A DNA stretch of 38,554 nucleotides from Coemansia sp. RSA 1804 (taxonomy: Eukaryota > Kickxellomycota > Kickxellomycetes > Kickxellales > Kickxellaceae): positions 1 through 38,554 of the forward strand of contig JANBTH010000085.1 in the NCBI GenBank assembly GCA_027578815.1. Reading direction: 5' to 3'. The position numbers were made by a program, and so were the translations under genes. The notes beneath the pieces are model-generated. The model made no database searches. It worked only from the letters and a program-made list of their open reading frames with translations, and had not been told where the DNA came from. This document shows positions 1-9,610 of this stretch, in pieces. How positions within the stretch are numbered: the first letter of the stretch is position 1; every line of letters starts with the position of its first letter.

Positions 1-693
1 AACAATGACACATGGGATGAGAGGAGATAAAAGCTAGTTGCAGCTACACAAGTTGATGCAGCAAGAACAAGCCCTTTTGATAGACCTAAAATTTGACGCA
101 TAATATGAACAAAGAAATTGGTGGGAATTTTTTGTTTAAAAGGATAAAAATGATAAAAAGAAAGAAGCGTTGAACAACAAAATGAAATTTTTTCCAATTC
201 AGAGATCAGTTTATAAAGGGCTTCACGACCTCTTAGATTTGCAGAAAATATTATCTTACGTGAAAAGTGAACCAACGAACTTGCTTCTCTTTAAATTCGA
301 TTCTTTGGATACTGTTTCTTTGTAAAGCAGCTGCTTATAAAGAGTTCTAAAACAGCCGGTTTCTTCTTATTCATTAAGGTAGTCGTAGTAATCCAGAGCC
401 CCCTTTTCTTTAACATTCAAAAAGATATAATTTCAATGTAACATCTGTATCTCAAATGACAGACCATTCATTATTTAATAATTTTCCTATTAGATTCCGA
501 CTTTTACTTTGTATCCATGTTTTCATTCGAATACATGTGTAATCGTTTCCAATAAAGTGATGCAGTGTACACTTGTCAATGGTATCTGTTCTTTTAGAGA
601 TGCTGGTATCACTTAATGATATGATGATTAAAAAAGAAAAAAAGAGAAGAGACCAGACATAAAGTACGTTAGAAAAAAATCAAACAAACAAGA
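1..693. other. AT-rich intergenic DNA, no gene seen
   Basis: I see no convincing open frame, tRNA-like box or structured RNA here. The stretch lies 3' of CBF5, which reads leftward into it. A plus-strand AATAAA near 551 could be a polyadenylation signal for a gene outside the window, but this is weak in such AT-rich DNA. An ATGATGA near 621 resembles a snoRNA C box, but no matching D box or terminal stem follows. Confidence 0.6.
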
Positions 694-2136
694 TTAGTCC
701 TTTTTGGTCTTCTTGGCCTTTTTGGCCTCCTTCTTTGCCTTTTTCTCGGCCTTCTCGGCCTTCTTCGCCTCCTTCTTGGCCTTCTTATCGTCCTTTTCAG
801 ACTTTTCAGTCTTTTTCTTTGGCTTTTCGGCGCTAGCCTCGTCTTCGCTAGAAGAGGCGTCAGACTCGTTGTCGGATTCATCGGCAGCCTTGCGCTTGGA
901 AGCCAGGGGAGTGGCAGGAGGAGCATTTTCACCAGACAACTGTGGCTGCTCTTGTTGCTGCTGAGCATCGTAGTCAACGTATCCAGAAGACCAGTCAGCC
1001 GGAGTAGCTTCGTTCTTGCGACCAAACTTGTCAAGCTTACCGTCCTTGATCATCTTCTTTTTCTTCTGCGCAACAGGGCCAAGACCCCACTTGCGCGGAT
1101 ACGTGTCGCGCTCCATGATAACACGCTTGATCTTGGCAACAACGCCGTGATCGCAAGTAGCCATAACAGCTGTGGTCATCTGCGCAATGGCGATGGCGAT
1201 GGCTTCGCCCTTGGTAGTCATTAGCACAACCTCGTCGTTGATCTCGATGGCATCCTCAAAGCGCAGGAGTCCGGGAACCATAAGCTTTGCGCCGTAGCAG
1301 ATTGCATTGATAGACGAGTCCTTGACAACAATGCGCTTGTAGCTGGTAAGCAGCCACTCGAGCGGCCGCACCACGCGCCGCAGATAACTCTCGTCCTTGG
1401 TGTTGTCGTAGAGCCACTGCGCATCGAGCACATCGTGCATCGTAACCAAATTGTCGTTCTCGGTAACCGCACCAGACCTTACGCGACGCAGCTCCTGCAT
1501 GTGGCCGCCCACACCAAGGAGGAGCCCCAAGTGAACACACAGCGTGCGCATGTAAGTGCCAGCCTCGCAGCTGGCCCAGAACACGCCCAAGTGTCTGTCG
1601 TTGTCAAACTCAATCATCTTGGATTCGTAGATCGTGCGCACGCGCAGCTGGCGCTTGACTGCCGAGATAAGCGGAGGCCTCTGGAACAGCGCACCCGTCA
1701 GCGTCTCAACGGCCTTGGCCATAGCCGCCTCGCTCTCGATTGCATCGTGGAGCCGAACCACGCACACGTACTCCTTTCCGGCGCCCTGCTGCGACTTGAC
1801 CAGACGCGTAGCGCGATCGACGCACACAATGAGACAGCCAGTGACCTTTGGATCCAGAGTCCCCGAATGGCCTGTTTTATCCACACGCAGGATGCGACGG
1901 ATCCACGCAACCACCTCGTGCGACGACGGGTTGGCTGGTTTGTCGAGATTGATCACTCCGTAGCGGATGTAGTTTTGCAGATCGCGTTTGAGTGGCGTGC
2001 TGCCAACTGGAATCGGCGTGTAGTGGCCTGTGCGCACGTGGAGCTTGTCGTAGTTCTTCAGCAGGTATGGCCATTTGCTCGTGTCGATTGACGCGCCCTT
2101 TGCCTCGGGTTTGATTGTGTAATCGACGTTCGCCAT
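694..2136 (-). CDS. CBF5: H/ACA snoRNP pseudouridine synthase Cbf5 (dyskerin)
   Basis: The 480-residue product is the catalytic subunit of H/ACA snoRNPs, which converts uridine to pseudouridine in rRNA and snRNA in the nucleolus. It opens with the dyskerin-like N-terminal region. A TruB-type catalytic domain follows, with HSGTLDPKVTG at about 90-100; the catalytic aspartate is D95, the same number as in yeast Cbf5. A PUA RNA-binding domain spans roughly 260-340 and ends near YPRKWGLGP. The tail is acidic/serine-rich and then a long Lys/Ala/Glu repeat (KKAKKEAKKAEK type), as in fungal Cbf5. Length matches yeast (483). The frame extends upstream to a GTG at 2226, but the first ATG is at 2134-2136 and gives the conserved-length protein. 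It is divergent from QNS1 and shares its 468-bp upstream region. No introns are seen. Confidence 0.97.
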   Translation of the reverse strand: MANVDYTIKPEAKGASIDTSKWPYLLKNYDKLHVRTGHYTPIPVGSTPLKRDLQNYIRYGVINLDKPANPSSHEVVAWIRRILRVDKTGHSGTLDPKVTGCLIVCVDRATRLVKSQQGAGKEYVCVVRLHDAIESEAAMAKAVETLTGALFQRPPLISAVKRQLRVRTIYESKMIEFDNDRHLGVFWASCEAGTYMRTLCVHLGLLLGVGGHMQELRRVRSGAVTENDNLVTMHDVLDAQWLYDNTKDESYLRRVVRPLEWLLTSYKRIVVKDSSINAICYGAKLMVPGLLRFEDAIEINDEVVLMTTKGEAIAIAIAQMTTAVMATCDHGVVAKIKRVIMERDTYPRKWGLGPVAQKKKKMIKDGKLDKFGRKNEATPADWSSGYVDYDAQQQQEQPQLSGENAPPATPLASKRKAADESDNESDASSSEDEASAEKPKKKTEKSEKDDKKAKKEAKKAEKAEKKAKKEAKKAKKTKKD

Positions 2137-2604
2137 TCTTATATTCAGAAAACAACACAAATGAATATGATAAGAAAAGGAGCTGAAATAGTTTGCTTTA
2201 CTCCTACCAATTTGCTGGCAAAACACGTATTGAAAAAAGGAAAAGAAAGGGAAAAAGATTGATGGTTAAATGCGCCATAGACCACAACCACCAAGTTTTT
2301 TTTCTCTTCTGAAAAAAAAGTTTCAGTGATCGTAATCAAGCTATGCTATTTGATCGTGATTATTAGTTGCGCAAGAGGCTGTGATTGCGGCGGATCAAGA
2401 TAAGACAAAAGCTGGGTCAAGCGCATTTCTCACGCTTTGGTTTAAAACAGATGTCACCCCTCCTCCTCCTCCACAGCTCATATAGATGGAGAGAGCTTAT
2501 CCAAAGAATTCATGCTGTCTTTCTTTTTTTTCTTCTCCGCCTTCTTTTAACCTTACGACTTTATTTTCACTACTATTTGTATTCAAAAAAAGGACAAGAT
2601 CAAA
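2137..2604. promoter_or_regulatory. shared divergent promoter region CBF5/QNS1
   Basis: This 468-bp stretch separates the ATGs of two head-to-head housekeeping genes and must hold both promoters. It has T-rich and CT-rich runs near 2290-2330 and 2457-2580. I see no clear TATA box close to either start. The QNS1 ATG has A at -3 (caaaATGG), a good eukaryotic start context. Confidence 0.5.
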
Positions 2605-4731
2605 ATGGTGCATTACGCAACGGTTGCCACTTGTGTGCTCAACCAGTGGGCGCTGGACTTTGAAGGAAACTACAAACGGATCAGGGAGAGTATTCTCCAG
2701 GCAAAGGCCAAGAAGGCGCGTCTGCGAATAGGGCCAGAGCTCGAGATCCCCGGGTACGGATGCTACGACCATTTTCTAGAAAGCGACACAGTGTTGCACT
2801 CGTGGGAGGCGTTGGAAAGACTTTTGGCGGATCGGGAGTTGGATGGCATCCTGATAGACACGGGGATGCCTATACTGCACCGCAACACCCGGTACAACTG
2901 TCGTGTACTGATCCACAACGGAAAGATTGTGCTTATTCGACCAAAACTGTACTTGGCCAACGACGGCAACTACAGAGAGCACCGGTGGTTCAGCGGCTGG
3001 GGCAAGCGCGCGCATATCGAGGAGTTTGTTGTTCCCAGATCGATTGCGCGACTTACGGGACAGCGCACGGTCCCCATGGGCGATGCGCTTATCGACACCG
3101 AGGATTCGTGTATTGGCGTGGAGCTTTGCGAAGAGCTGTTTACGCCCGAAAGCCCACATATTGGGATGAGTCTGGATGGCGCGGAGATTATCATCAACAG
3201 CAGCGGCAGCCACCACGAGCTGCGCAAACTGTTGAGACGCGTGGAGCTGATCCGTGAGGCTACTCTCAAGTGCGGTGGCATCTACCTTTACTCCAACCAG
3301 CGTGGATGTGATGGCGATCGGCTTTACTACGACGGATCGTCGATGGTGCTGGCCAACGGCAGCATCCTGGCTATGAGCGAGCAGTTTGCTACTGGCGAGG
3401 TCGATGTAGTGATTGCCACAGTCGACCTATCGGCTGTGCGGTCGTTCCGTGCCGCAAATGCGAGTCGCTCGATGCAAGCGGCGCGGCTGGATGTCAGGTA
3501 CCCGCGTGTGCGCCTTGCGTTTTCGCTCTCTGCAGAGCGGTCCGAATTCGACTACTCGGCGGTCCCCACGATGCCCATAGATCCGGTGCGGCTGCATGAG
3601 CCGGCTGAGGAGATTAATCTGGGTCCGGCTTGCTGGCTGTGGGACTACTTGCGGAGATCCAACCAGGGCGGGTTCTTTTTGCCGCTGAGTGGCGGAATAG
3701 ACAGCTGTGCAACAGCAGTGATTGTGCATTCCATGTGCCGTCTGGTAGTCTCTGCGTGTCAGAGAGGCGATGCGCAAACGGTGGCCGATGTGCGGCGCAT
3801 AGTAGGCGACGATTCATACATGCCACAGTCTGCACAGGAGCTGACCGGCCATCTTCTGTGCACAAGCTACATGGGCACGCAGAACTCTACGAAAGAAACG
3901 CAGGGCCGCGCACACCGACTGGCCAGCGCAATTGGAAGCTACCACGTTGATCTGCGCATGGACGCTGTAGTTGGCGCTATTATAGCGCTATTTGTATTTA
4001 TTACCGGCAAGCAGCCACAGTACACGGTGCATGGCGGATCGCATGCCGAGAACCTGGGGCTGCAGAACATCCAGGCCCGGTTGCGCATGCTTCTGGCCTA
4101 TCTGCTTGCAGCGCTTCTTCCGTGGGCGCGCGGCAAGCAGCGGTCGCTGCTGGTGCTGGGGTCAGCCAACGTTGATGAGTCGCTGCGCGGATACTTTACA
4201 AAGTACGACTGCTCCTCGGCTGATCTAAATCCAATCGGATCCATCAGCAAGGCCGATCTGCGCAAGTATATCACTTATGCACGTGTTCACATGGAACTTC
4301 CAGTCCTAGATGACTTCTTGGCTGCGGTGCCGTCGGCCGAGCTTGTGCCGTACTCGGCCGATTACACCCAGTCAGACGAAGAGGAAATGGGCATGACCTA
4401 CGCCGAGCTCAGCGAGTACGGGAGACTGCGCAAGATCAGCAGGTGTGGGCCATACTCGATGTTTGTTCACCTGCTGCACTTGTGGAAGGACAAGGGTCTG
4501 GCTGCTGAGCAGATTGCGGCCAAAGTCAAGCGCTTCTTTTTCTTCTACTCGATTAACCGCCACAAGATGACCACCATAACCCCAGCATACCATGCTGACA
4601 CGTACTCGCCCGACGACAACCGCTTTGATTTGCGGCCTTTCCTTTACGACTCGCAGTGGACCTGGCAGTTCCGCTGTATAGATGAGGCAGTGGCAAAGAT
4701 TAAGGACAGGAATCTCAAAGGCATAGAATAA
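2605..4731 (+). CDS. QNS1: glutamine-dependent NAD+ synthetase
   Basis: The 708-residue enzyme carries out the last step of NAD+ synthesis: it amidates nicotinic acid adenine dinucleotide using ATP and ammonia released from glutamine. The N-terminal nitrilase-type glutaminase domain (about 1-280) keeps the triad E45, K114 and C175 (GPELEIPGYG, RPKLYL, GVELCEELF), at the same numbers as in human and yeast enzymes. The C-terminal synthetase domain has the ATP-pyrophosphatase P-loop LSGGIDSCAT at about 361-370. It also has STKETQGRA, GSANVDESLRGY and the family's end region NRHKMTTITPAYH followed by DNRFDLRPFLYD. Length fits the eukaryotic two-domain form (about 710). The ATG is the first in frame. 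No introns are seen. It is convergent with the pseudoprotease gene at 5031. Confidence 0.97.
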   Translation: MVHYATVATCVLNQWALDFEGNYKRIRESILQAKAKKARLRIGPELEIPGYGCYDHFLESDTVLHSWEALERLLADRELDGILIDTGMPILHRNTRYNCRVLIHNGKIVLIRPKLYLANDGNYREHRWFSGWGKRAHIEEFVVPRSIARLTGQRTVPMGDALIDTEDSCIGVELCEELFTPESPHIGMSLDGAEIIINSSGSHHELRKLLRRVELIREATLKCGGIYLYSNQRGCDGDRLYYDGSSMVLANGSILAMSEQFATGEVDVVIATVDLSAVRSFRAANASRSMQAARLDVRYPRVRLAFSLSAERSEFDYSAVPTMPIDPVRLHEPAEEINLGPACWLWDYLRRSNQGGFFLPLSGGIDSCATAVIVHSMCRLVVSACQRGDAQTVADVRRIVGDDSYMPQSAQELTGHLLCTSYMGTQNSTKETQGRAHRLASAIGSYHVDLRMDAVVGAIIALFVFITGKQPQYTVHGGSHAENLGLQNIQARLRMLLAYLLAALLPWARGKQRSLLVLGSANVDESLRGYFTKYDCSSADLNPIGSISKADLRKYITYARVHMELPVLDDFLAAVPSAELVPYSADYTQSDEEEMGMTYAELSEYGRLRKISRCGPYSMFVHLLHLWKDKGLAAEQIAAKVKRFFFFYSINRHKMTTITPAYHADTYSPDDNRFDLRPFLYDSQWTWQFRCIDEAVAKIKDRNLKGIE

Positions 4732-5030
4732 GGAAAGTAAATACTGGTGCACTATATAAAATAGCGTTGAACAAATTGACGATTCTCACTTTCTCTTCTC
4801 AGACCCATTTTCAACACGTTTATAGCTGTAGGTTTGAGTGTATTAGCTGTGTATATTTTAAGAGATAAGGAAAAACAAAAAACAAAAGCAGTCAGTCTAC
4901 TCTACATTAGTTTCAAGTAAAAAATTATTAAATTTGTGTAGAACAGAAACGCCGCTATAATAGGCTGTCGTCTTTTTATCTTTGCTCATAAATAGAGGTC
5001 ATCACAAGTGAAGTGGATTTTGGTTCTATG

Positions 5031-6464
5031 TTAGTATGGTGGTGGCTGGTGATAAGCAAACTCATCAAGTGAGCTTTTGCTGTTGATGGTTGTTGTCGAT
5101 GACTTGTATTCTGTCATGCCTAGTACATAGATAGATGATGGTGTGCTGATTCTGCCCATGTCAAGAATGAACATTGAGTCCGTATGCTCTCGTAACTCGC
5201 TCCTTCTATAGATATCCCGATGAAACCGTTTCCACCTTAGGCAAACAAATATCACTAAACCCGTTATTATTAAACCACCGAGGATACCACAGATAACACC
5301 AATTATTATATTTTTATTAGACGGTTTGTCATTGTCATTGTTAGAGCCAGTGTTATTGTCATTGGATCCATTTATAAGCGCATCTGAGGCAGAGTCCATA
5401 TCTGTAATAGCACTAACACCGGAATTCGAATTGCTATCCATTTCATTAGTTATATTACTGCTATCATTACCCACGTCTGATTTAAATGTGCTCTGGGCAT
5501 TTTCAACACTTTCTGTCGTAACGAATACAGTGTCGTCAAATGTTGTCTTGGTTTGATTGACATAGAAATCGCCATTTTTGAAGTTGGTAACATAATCTTT
5601 GTAACTATAGCCACTCATACTATAGTCAGGATCAGACTGAGGTGCAATGCCGTTGGTATTTGGATAGTAACTGAGTTCACGACCAAGCACTTTGGATGCA
5701 AATGCAATGTAATCGGCATATAGAATATATAGACTATATTTGCTAGCAAATAATGAACATGAATAGGTATATGAATAATTAGTAATCATATAGATGCCAG
5801 CAACATAGAGCTTGTTGGAAATGTATACCTCAACTGATCCATACGGAATAGAACAGTCTGTCAGCTGACTGTAAGGAGGATAAGTTGTCGCATTTGAACA
5901 GAATAGATCGTTATGATTGAATGTCAACATATCATTATTATTATGTGTACACGCACCACTATCAGAATATTGGTTAACCACATTTTTAGGTTCAGCCCAT
6001 TCCATTGTGTCCATATTACTTAGTCCACGCCTAATAAACAGGACATCACCCCAGCTGTTGTTTCTGTCAATTGCAATTGGATTTGACCAGCTTTCGGTGC
6101 TTTCCTTGTTGAACTGAAGAATTGCTACTGGATTGTGAAGAGTAAAATTATCGTATTTTGGATGCACGGTTATTGAATCAACTGTGTATTTTGCCGGTGT
6201 GTTGTTGATGCCTGCATCCAAGTAGACCTCATATGTAGTATTCATGCCTAAAACCCCTTCTGAAAAATCCAAGCATGGGGCTGAAACAAAGGCGGCTTTG
6301 CTGTCAATAACCCCAAGCTCACATGATGTCTGCTTTCCATTCTTGACCAATACCCCGCCCTTGGTTCTGGTTATATCTACGTCAATGTCACGCACAGCAA
6401 GACCATGTGCAATAGGTGCCAAATAACCAGCAACAAAAAATAAAAAAGTGGATAAAAAGTGCAT
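5031..6464 (-). CDS. secreted trypsin-fold pseudoprotease with one membrane span (paralogue A)
   Basis: The 477-residue protein begins with a signal peptide (about 1-23, ending HGLA). A domain resembling chymotrypsin-fold S1 peptidases follows (about 25-250). All three catalytic positions look lost: SAPC at 61-64 stands where TAAHC is usual (His to Pro), NPVAIL at 111-116 where NDIALL is usual (Asp to Pro), and CSIPYG at 204-209 where C-x-GDSGG is usual (Ser to Tyr). Many N-glycosylation sites (NTT, NNT, NNS, NAT) fit an extracellular location. An Asn/Ser/Asp-rich stalk leads to a membrane span at about 385-408 containing GILGG, then a 69-residue tail ending QPPPY. The frame extends to a TTG at 6494, but the ATG at 6462-6464 aligns with the start of the neighbour at 8687. 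The S1 assignment is by motif pattern. A binding or receptor role is inference. Confidence 0.8.
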   Translation of the reverse strand: MHFLSTFLFFVAGYLAPIAHGLAVRDIDVDITRTKGGVLVKNGKQTSCELGVIDSKAAFVSAPCLDFSEGVLGMNTTYEVYLDAGINNTPAKYTVDSITVHPKYDNFTLHNPVAILQFNKESTESWSNPIAIDRNNSWGDVLFIRRGLSNMDTMEWAEPKNVVNQYSDSGACTHNNNDMLTFNHNDLFCSNATTYPPYSQLTDCSIPYGSVEVYISNKLYVAGIYMITNYSYTYSCSLFASKYSLYILYADYIAFASKVLGRELSYYPNTNGIAPQSDPDYSMSGYSYKDYVTNFKNGDFYVNQTKTTFDDTVFVTTESVENAQSTFKSDVGNDSSNITNEMDSNSNSGVSAITDMDSASDALINGSNDNNTGSNNDNDKPSNKNIIIGVICGILGGLIITGLVIFVCLRWKRFHRDIYRRSELREHTDSMFILDMGRISTPSSIYVLGMTEYKSSTTTINSKSSLDEFAYHQPPPY

Positions 6465-7277
6465 TATTAAAATAATTAAAAAAGAGGGTTTCAAGAGGTA
6501 AAAATAAAATATGGAAAGGAAAAGTTAACAATTAAAAGTTAGTTTTCCTACTTTTCAAATGTTTTTTAGTAGTTCGTCGGTCTTTCAACATCCTTTACTA
6601 ATGGTAACGTAATACTCAGTAAAGTGGTGACAAATTTTTTGAATATACAAAGTGCTAATATTGCAAAACTAGTGTCTTTGTATAGGTTGCGTTCTTTTGT
6701 CATCATAAATCCGAATAATATTTATGTATGCGAATAATTACTTTGCAGAAAGGAATTTCATTTACATATCAATATATATTTCATGTTGTGTTGTAATATA
6801 GATACTTTTAATTGCAATGTATAATGAAAATCTAATGATTAAACATCAGTTTTTAAAAATTTACAAAGGTTATTGCACAAAGGCATGTATAATAGCTTTC
6901 ATTTCAAGAAGAACCAACTACACTTTTCAGTATCTGGCATATTGTTGTTAATTTTTCTATGATTAATCTGCATGCGGTGAATATAATGTGGATGTTTAAT
7001 GTAAAGATTAAAATTAAAATCACTGGTCAATTTTATTTGCAATCATTGTAACTGCTAGTTTAGGTTTATTAACTGCATGTATTTCAAAAGATAAAGAAAA
7101 GCAAGCAATCAAACAATCAAGAGTAATATGCTCTACACTCGTTTTATGTACAAAAAGCTATCAAAATCATGCATAATATAACCATCTTAATAATAGGATG
7201 TCGCCTCTTTGTCTTTGCTCATAAATGTAGGTTATTACGAAAGAGACAGATGTAGGGTTTGAGGTAGATTTAAATTA
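6465..7277. other. promoter of paralogue A and 3' region of paralogue B; part of a tandem duplication
   Basis: The DNA is very AT-rich and has no supported gene. The part from about 6540 to 7000 aligns by eye with 8800-9240. Shared segments include GTTGCGTTCTTT, GTATAATGA, TATTGCACAAAGG and the GTTAATTT after a CATAT. The part from about 7040 to 7277 matches the 3' flank of paralogue A (about 4810-5030), for example TTTGCTCATAAAT before each stop codon. It therefore joins the two copies of the duplication. Confidence 0.6.
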
Positions 7278-8687
7278 TTACGCTTTTGGTCTGTGATAAT
7301 CAAACCCATTATGTGAGCTTTTGCTGGTGGTGGATAACAATGACCTATATCCTGTCATACCTGGTACATAAATAGATGATGGTGCTATGATGCTGTCTGT
7401 ATCAATAAGGAACATTGAATGTGTGGTCCTCTGTATCTCAATATTTCTGTATACATTTCGATGAAAACTTTTCCATCTCATGTAGATAAGCAATACTATA
7501 CTTGTTAGTACCAGTCCACCAAGAATACCACAGACAATACCAATTATTATACTTTTATTTGATGACTTGTCATTGCTGCTGTTAGGATTGCTGTTTTTGT
7601 CATTGGATCCATTTACAAGTACTTCTGAATCAGGATTTGTAGTAGAGGTATCGCGAATGTCAGAATTAGAACTGCTGGTTATGTCACTAGTAATACTTTT
7701 GCTATCATTCTCTACGTTAGAGTTGATTGTGTTTTGATTATCTCCAACACTTTCTAATGCACTATAAATAGTGTCGTCAGTTTGATTAGCGTAGAAATCT
7801 CCATATTTATAGCCAAATGAATATTTTCCTCGAGGGTAGTCATTCATACTATAATCAGGATCAAGCTGAGGTACAATACCATTGGTATTTGGATAGTAGC
7901 TAGGCTCACGACCAAGCACTTTAGATGCAAATGCAATGTAATTGGCAAATATCACATACAGACTAGATTGAAGGTTGCGTAGTGAGCATGCATAGGCTTC
8001 TGAAGCACTAGTGAGCACATAGATGCCAGCAATATAGAGCCTGTTAGAAATGTATACCTCAACCAAACCATACGGAATAGAACAGCCTGTCAAATAATTG
8101 GAAGGAGGATAGGTTGTCGCATTTGAACGAAATAGATTGTTCTGATTGTAGTTGAAAAAATACCCTTGTATATACCCTCCGCTATTAAAATATTCGTTGA
8201 CCACATTTGTAGGCTTAACCCATTCCATTGTGTCCATATTGCTTAGACCGCGTCTAATAAACAGAACATTGCCCCAGCTGTTGTTTGTATCAATTGCAAT
8301 TGGATTTGACCAGCTTTCGGTACTTTCCTCGTTGAACTGAAGAATTGCGACTGGGTTGAGAAGAGTGACATTATCGTATTTTGGATGCACGGTTATTGAA
8401 TCGATTGTGTATCTGGCCGGTGTGTTGTTGATGCCTGCATCCAAGTAGACCTCATATGTAGTATTCTTTTTTAAAACCCCTTCTGAGAAATCCAAGCATG
8501 GAGCTGCAACAAAGGCGGCTTTGCTGTCAATAACCCCAAGCTCACACGATGTCTGCTTTCCATTCTTGACCAATATCCCGCCCTTGGTGCTGGATATATC
8601 TGCGCTAATGTCACGCACAGCAAGACCGTGTGCAATAGGTGTCAAATAACCAGCAACGGAAAGCAAAAAAATGGCTAGAAAGTACAT
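7278..8687 (-). CDS. secreted trypsin-fold pseudoprotease with one membrane span (paralogue B)
   Basis: The 469-residue protein is the tandem paralogue of the gene at 5031-6464 and starts at a clear ATG (8685-8687). It has the same order: signal peptide to about residue 23, trypsin-like domain, Asn/Ser-rich stalk, membrane span at about 379-402 (GIVCGILGGLV) and a 67-residue cytosolic tail. The catalytic sites are replaced in the same way: AAPC for TAAHC, NPVAIL for NDIALL, and CSIPYG for GDSGG. The N-terminal half is nearly identical to paralogue A. A loop near 160-190, the stalk and the tail differ most. Two cysteines present in A (C172 and C189) are Tyr and Arg here, and the C-terminal PPPY of A is replaced by HRPKA. 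Secretion and anchoring are supported by sequence; function is unknown. Confidence 0.8.
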   Translation of the reverse strand: MYFLAIFLLSVAGYLTPIAHGLAVRDISADISSTKGGILVKNGKQTSCELGVIDSKAAFVAAPCLDFSEGVLKKNTTYEVYLDAGINNTPARYTIDSITVHPKYDNVTLLNPVAILQFNEESTESWSNPIAIDTNNSWGNVLFIRRGLSNMDTMEWVKPTNVVNEYFNSGGYIQGYFFNYNQNNLFRSNATTYPPSNYLTGCSIPYGLVEVYISNRLYIAGIYVLTSASEAYACSLRNLQSSLYVIFANYIAFASKVLGREPSYYPNTNGIVPQLDPDYSMNDYPRGKYSFGYKYGDFYANQTDDTIYSALESVGDNQNTINSNVENDSKSITSDITSSSNSDIRDTSTTNPDSEVLVNGSNDKNSNPNSSNDKSSNKSIIIGIVCGILGGLVLTSIVLLIYMRWKSFHRNVYRNIEIQRTTHSMFLIDTDSIIAPSSIYVPGMTGYRSLLSTTSKSSHNGFDYHRPKA

Positions 8688-9610
8688 TATTGGAATAATT
8701 AGCTAAATAGAAATAAATTAAAATAGAAAACAAAGTTTAGAGAAATTGAGAATAAGAGAAATAGCAGAGTTAGCTCTATAAATGTGGTTATCTTTACCTT
8801 CTTTTTGAAAATGTATTTTCAAGTATTCTTACTCTTTGTTGGTCTTTTGGTATTCTTTAGTTTCTTTTGCTAAAGACGACATTTAGCTTAGCAGCCTTAT
8901 ACAGATTGTTTCCAATTCCGTAAAGTGCTTATTTGCAAAAACAAACATACCTGTGTGTGTTGCGTTCTTTGTCCCTGCAAATCTAAATGGCATCTCTTTA
9001 TATAAATATGTGCTCAGCGTAAAGAAATTATATCTCGATATCATTTTGCATGTCATACTATGCAGTGTGGTATAGATTTCTTTTTGATTGTAGTGTATAA
9101 TGAGAGATGTAATTAAAAACAATAGTACCGAGAATCTACAAGGGTATTGCACAAAGGTGTATGTAATACACTCCATTTATTGCTGGGTTGACACACTTGC
9201 CTGGCCTCTAGCATATCATTGTTAATTTACTAGCACTTTGTAGAATTATCGCATCTCTACTTTTCTCTCTGAGTAGAGCCATTTCTGAAAAGCTATGGAA
9301 TCCGCTTTTCTGCTATCCATGCTTTCCTAGAGCTAAATCTTTACATTAAACTGCTTTGGATCAGTTTTGATATATCGACTGTTGCAACAAAAGATCCATC
9401 ATCCATGAAACTGGTGCTGTTGATTTATTTGTCAGCCATGTTCTGAAGCTGTCGTTCAGAACAAGTATAAAAGCAGCTCAGCATTCTCTTGTCAACAGTG
9501 GTTATTCTGTATCACAACACACAACAACAGAACATAGACATAGACATAGACACAAACGACTACCAAACCAACTTTATAAAACAGGCAACTCACTTTTCTA
9601 CATCTTAAAA
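8688..9610. other. divergent promoter region of paralogue B and the Gly-rich secreted protein gene
   Basis: The left part to about 9240 is the upstream end of the tandem duplication. The right part holds the core promoter of the gene at 9611. A 97-codon minus-strand frame at 8883-9176 is not kept in the duplicate copy, where the matching ATG (about 6902) runs into a stop after ten codons, so I do not call it a gene. The stretch just before 9611 has three copies of CATAGA (about 9535-9552), probably in the leader. Confidence 0.5.
9440..9473 (+). promoter_or_regulatory. inverted repeat plus TATA box of the Gly-rich secreted protein gene
   Basis: Perfect 8-bp arms GTTCTGAA (9440-9447) and TTCAGAAC (9455-9462) flank a 7-nt spacer. 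Three bases later comes TATAAAAG (9466-9473), 145 nt before the ATG. The layout suggests a dimeric regulator site next to a TATA box. The regulator is unknown. Confidence 0.55.

Larger units (their letters stand above)
4810..9240. repeat. approximately 2.2-kb tandem segmental duplication
   Basis: Two units, about 4810-7000 and 7040-9240, each carry a 3' flank, one pseudoprotease gene and several hundred bases of upstream DNA, in the same orientation. Coding parts are closely similar and the flanks are still alignable by eye. Exact ends need a self-alignment. Confidence 0.7.

Noticed and set aside
601..660. Possible C/D box snoRNA
   Set aside because: A C-box-like ATGATGA is present, but no D box at suitable distance and no terminal stem.
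1435..2091. 218-codon plus frame opposite CBF5
   Set aside because: It overlaps a well-supported gene on the other strand and shows no domain.
6465..6494. Ten-residue N-terminal extension of pseudoprotease A
   Set aside because: It needs a TTG start; the ATG at 6464 aligns with the start of the paralogue and gives a clean signal peptide.
8883..9176. 97-codon minus frame upstream of paralogue B
   Set aside because: The duplicate copy has a stop after ten codons in the same frame, so it is not under coding constraint.
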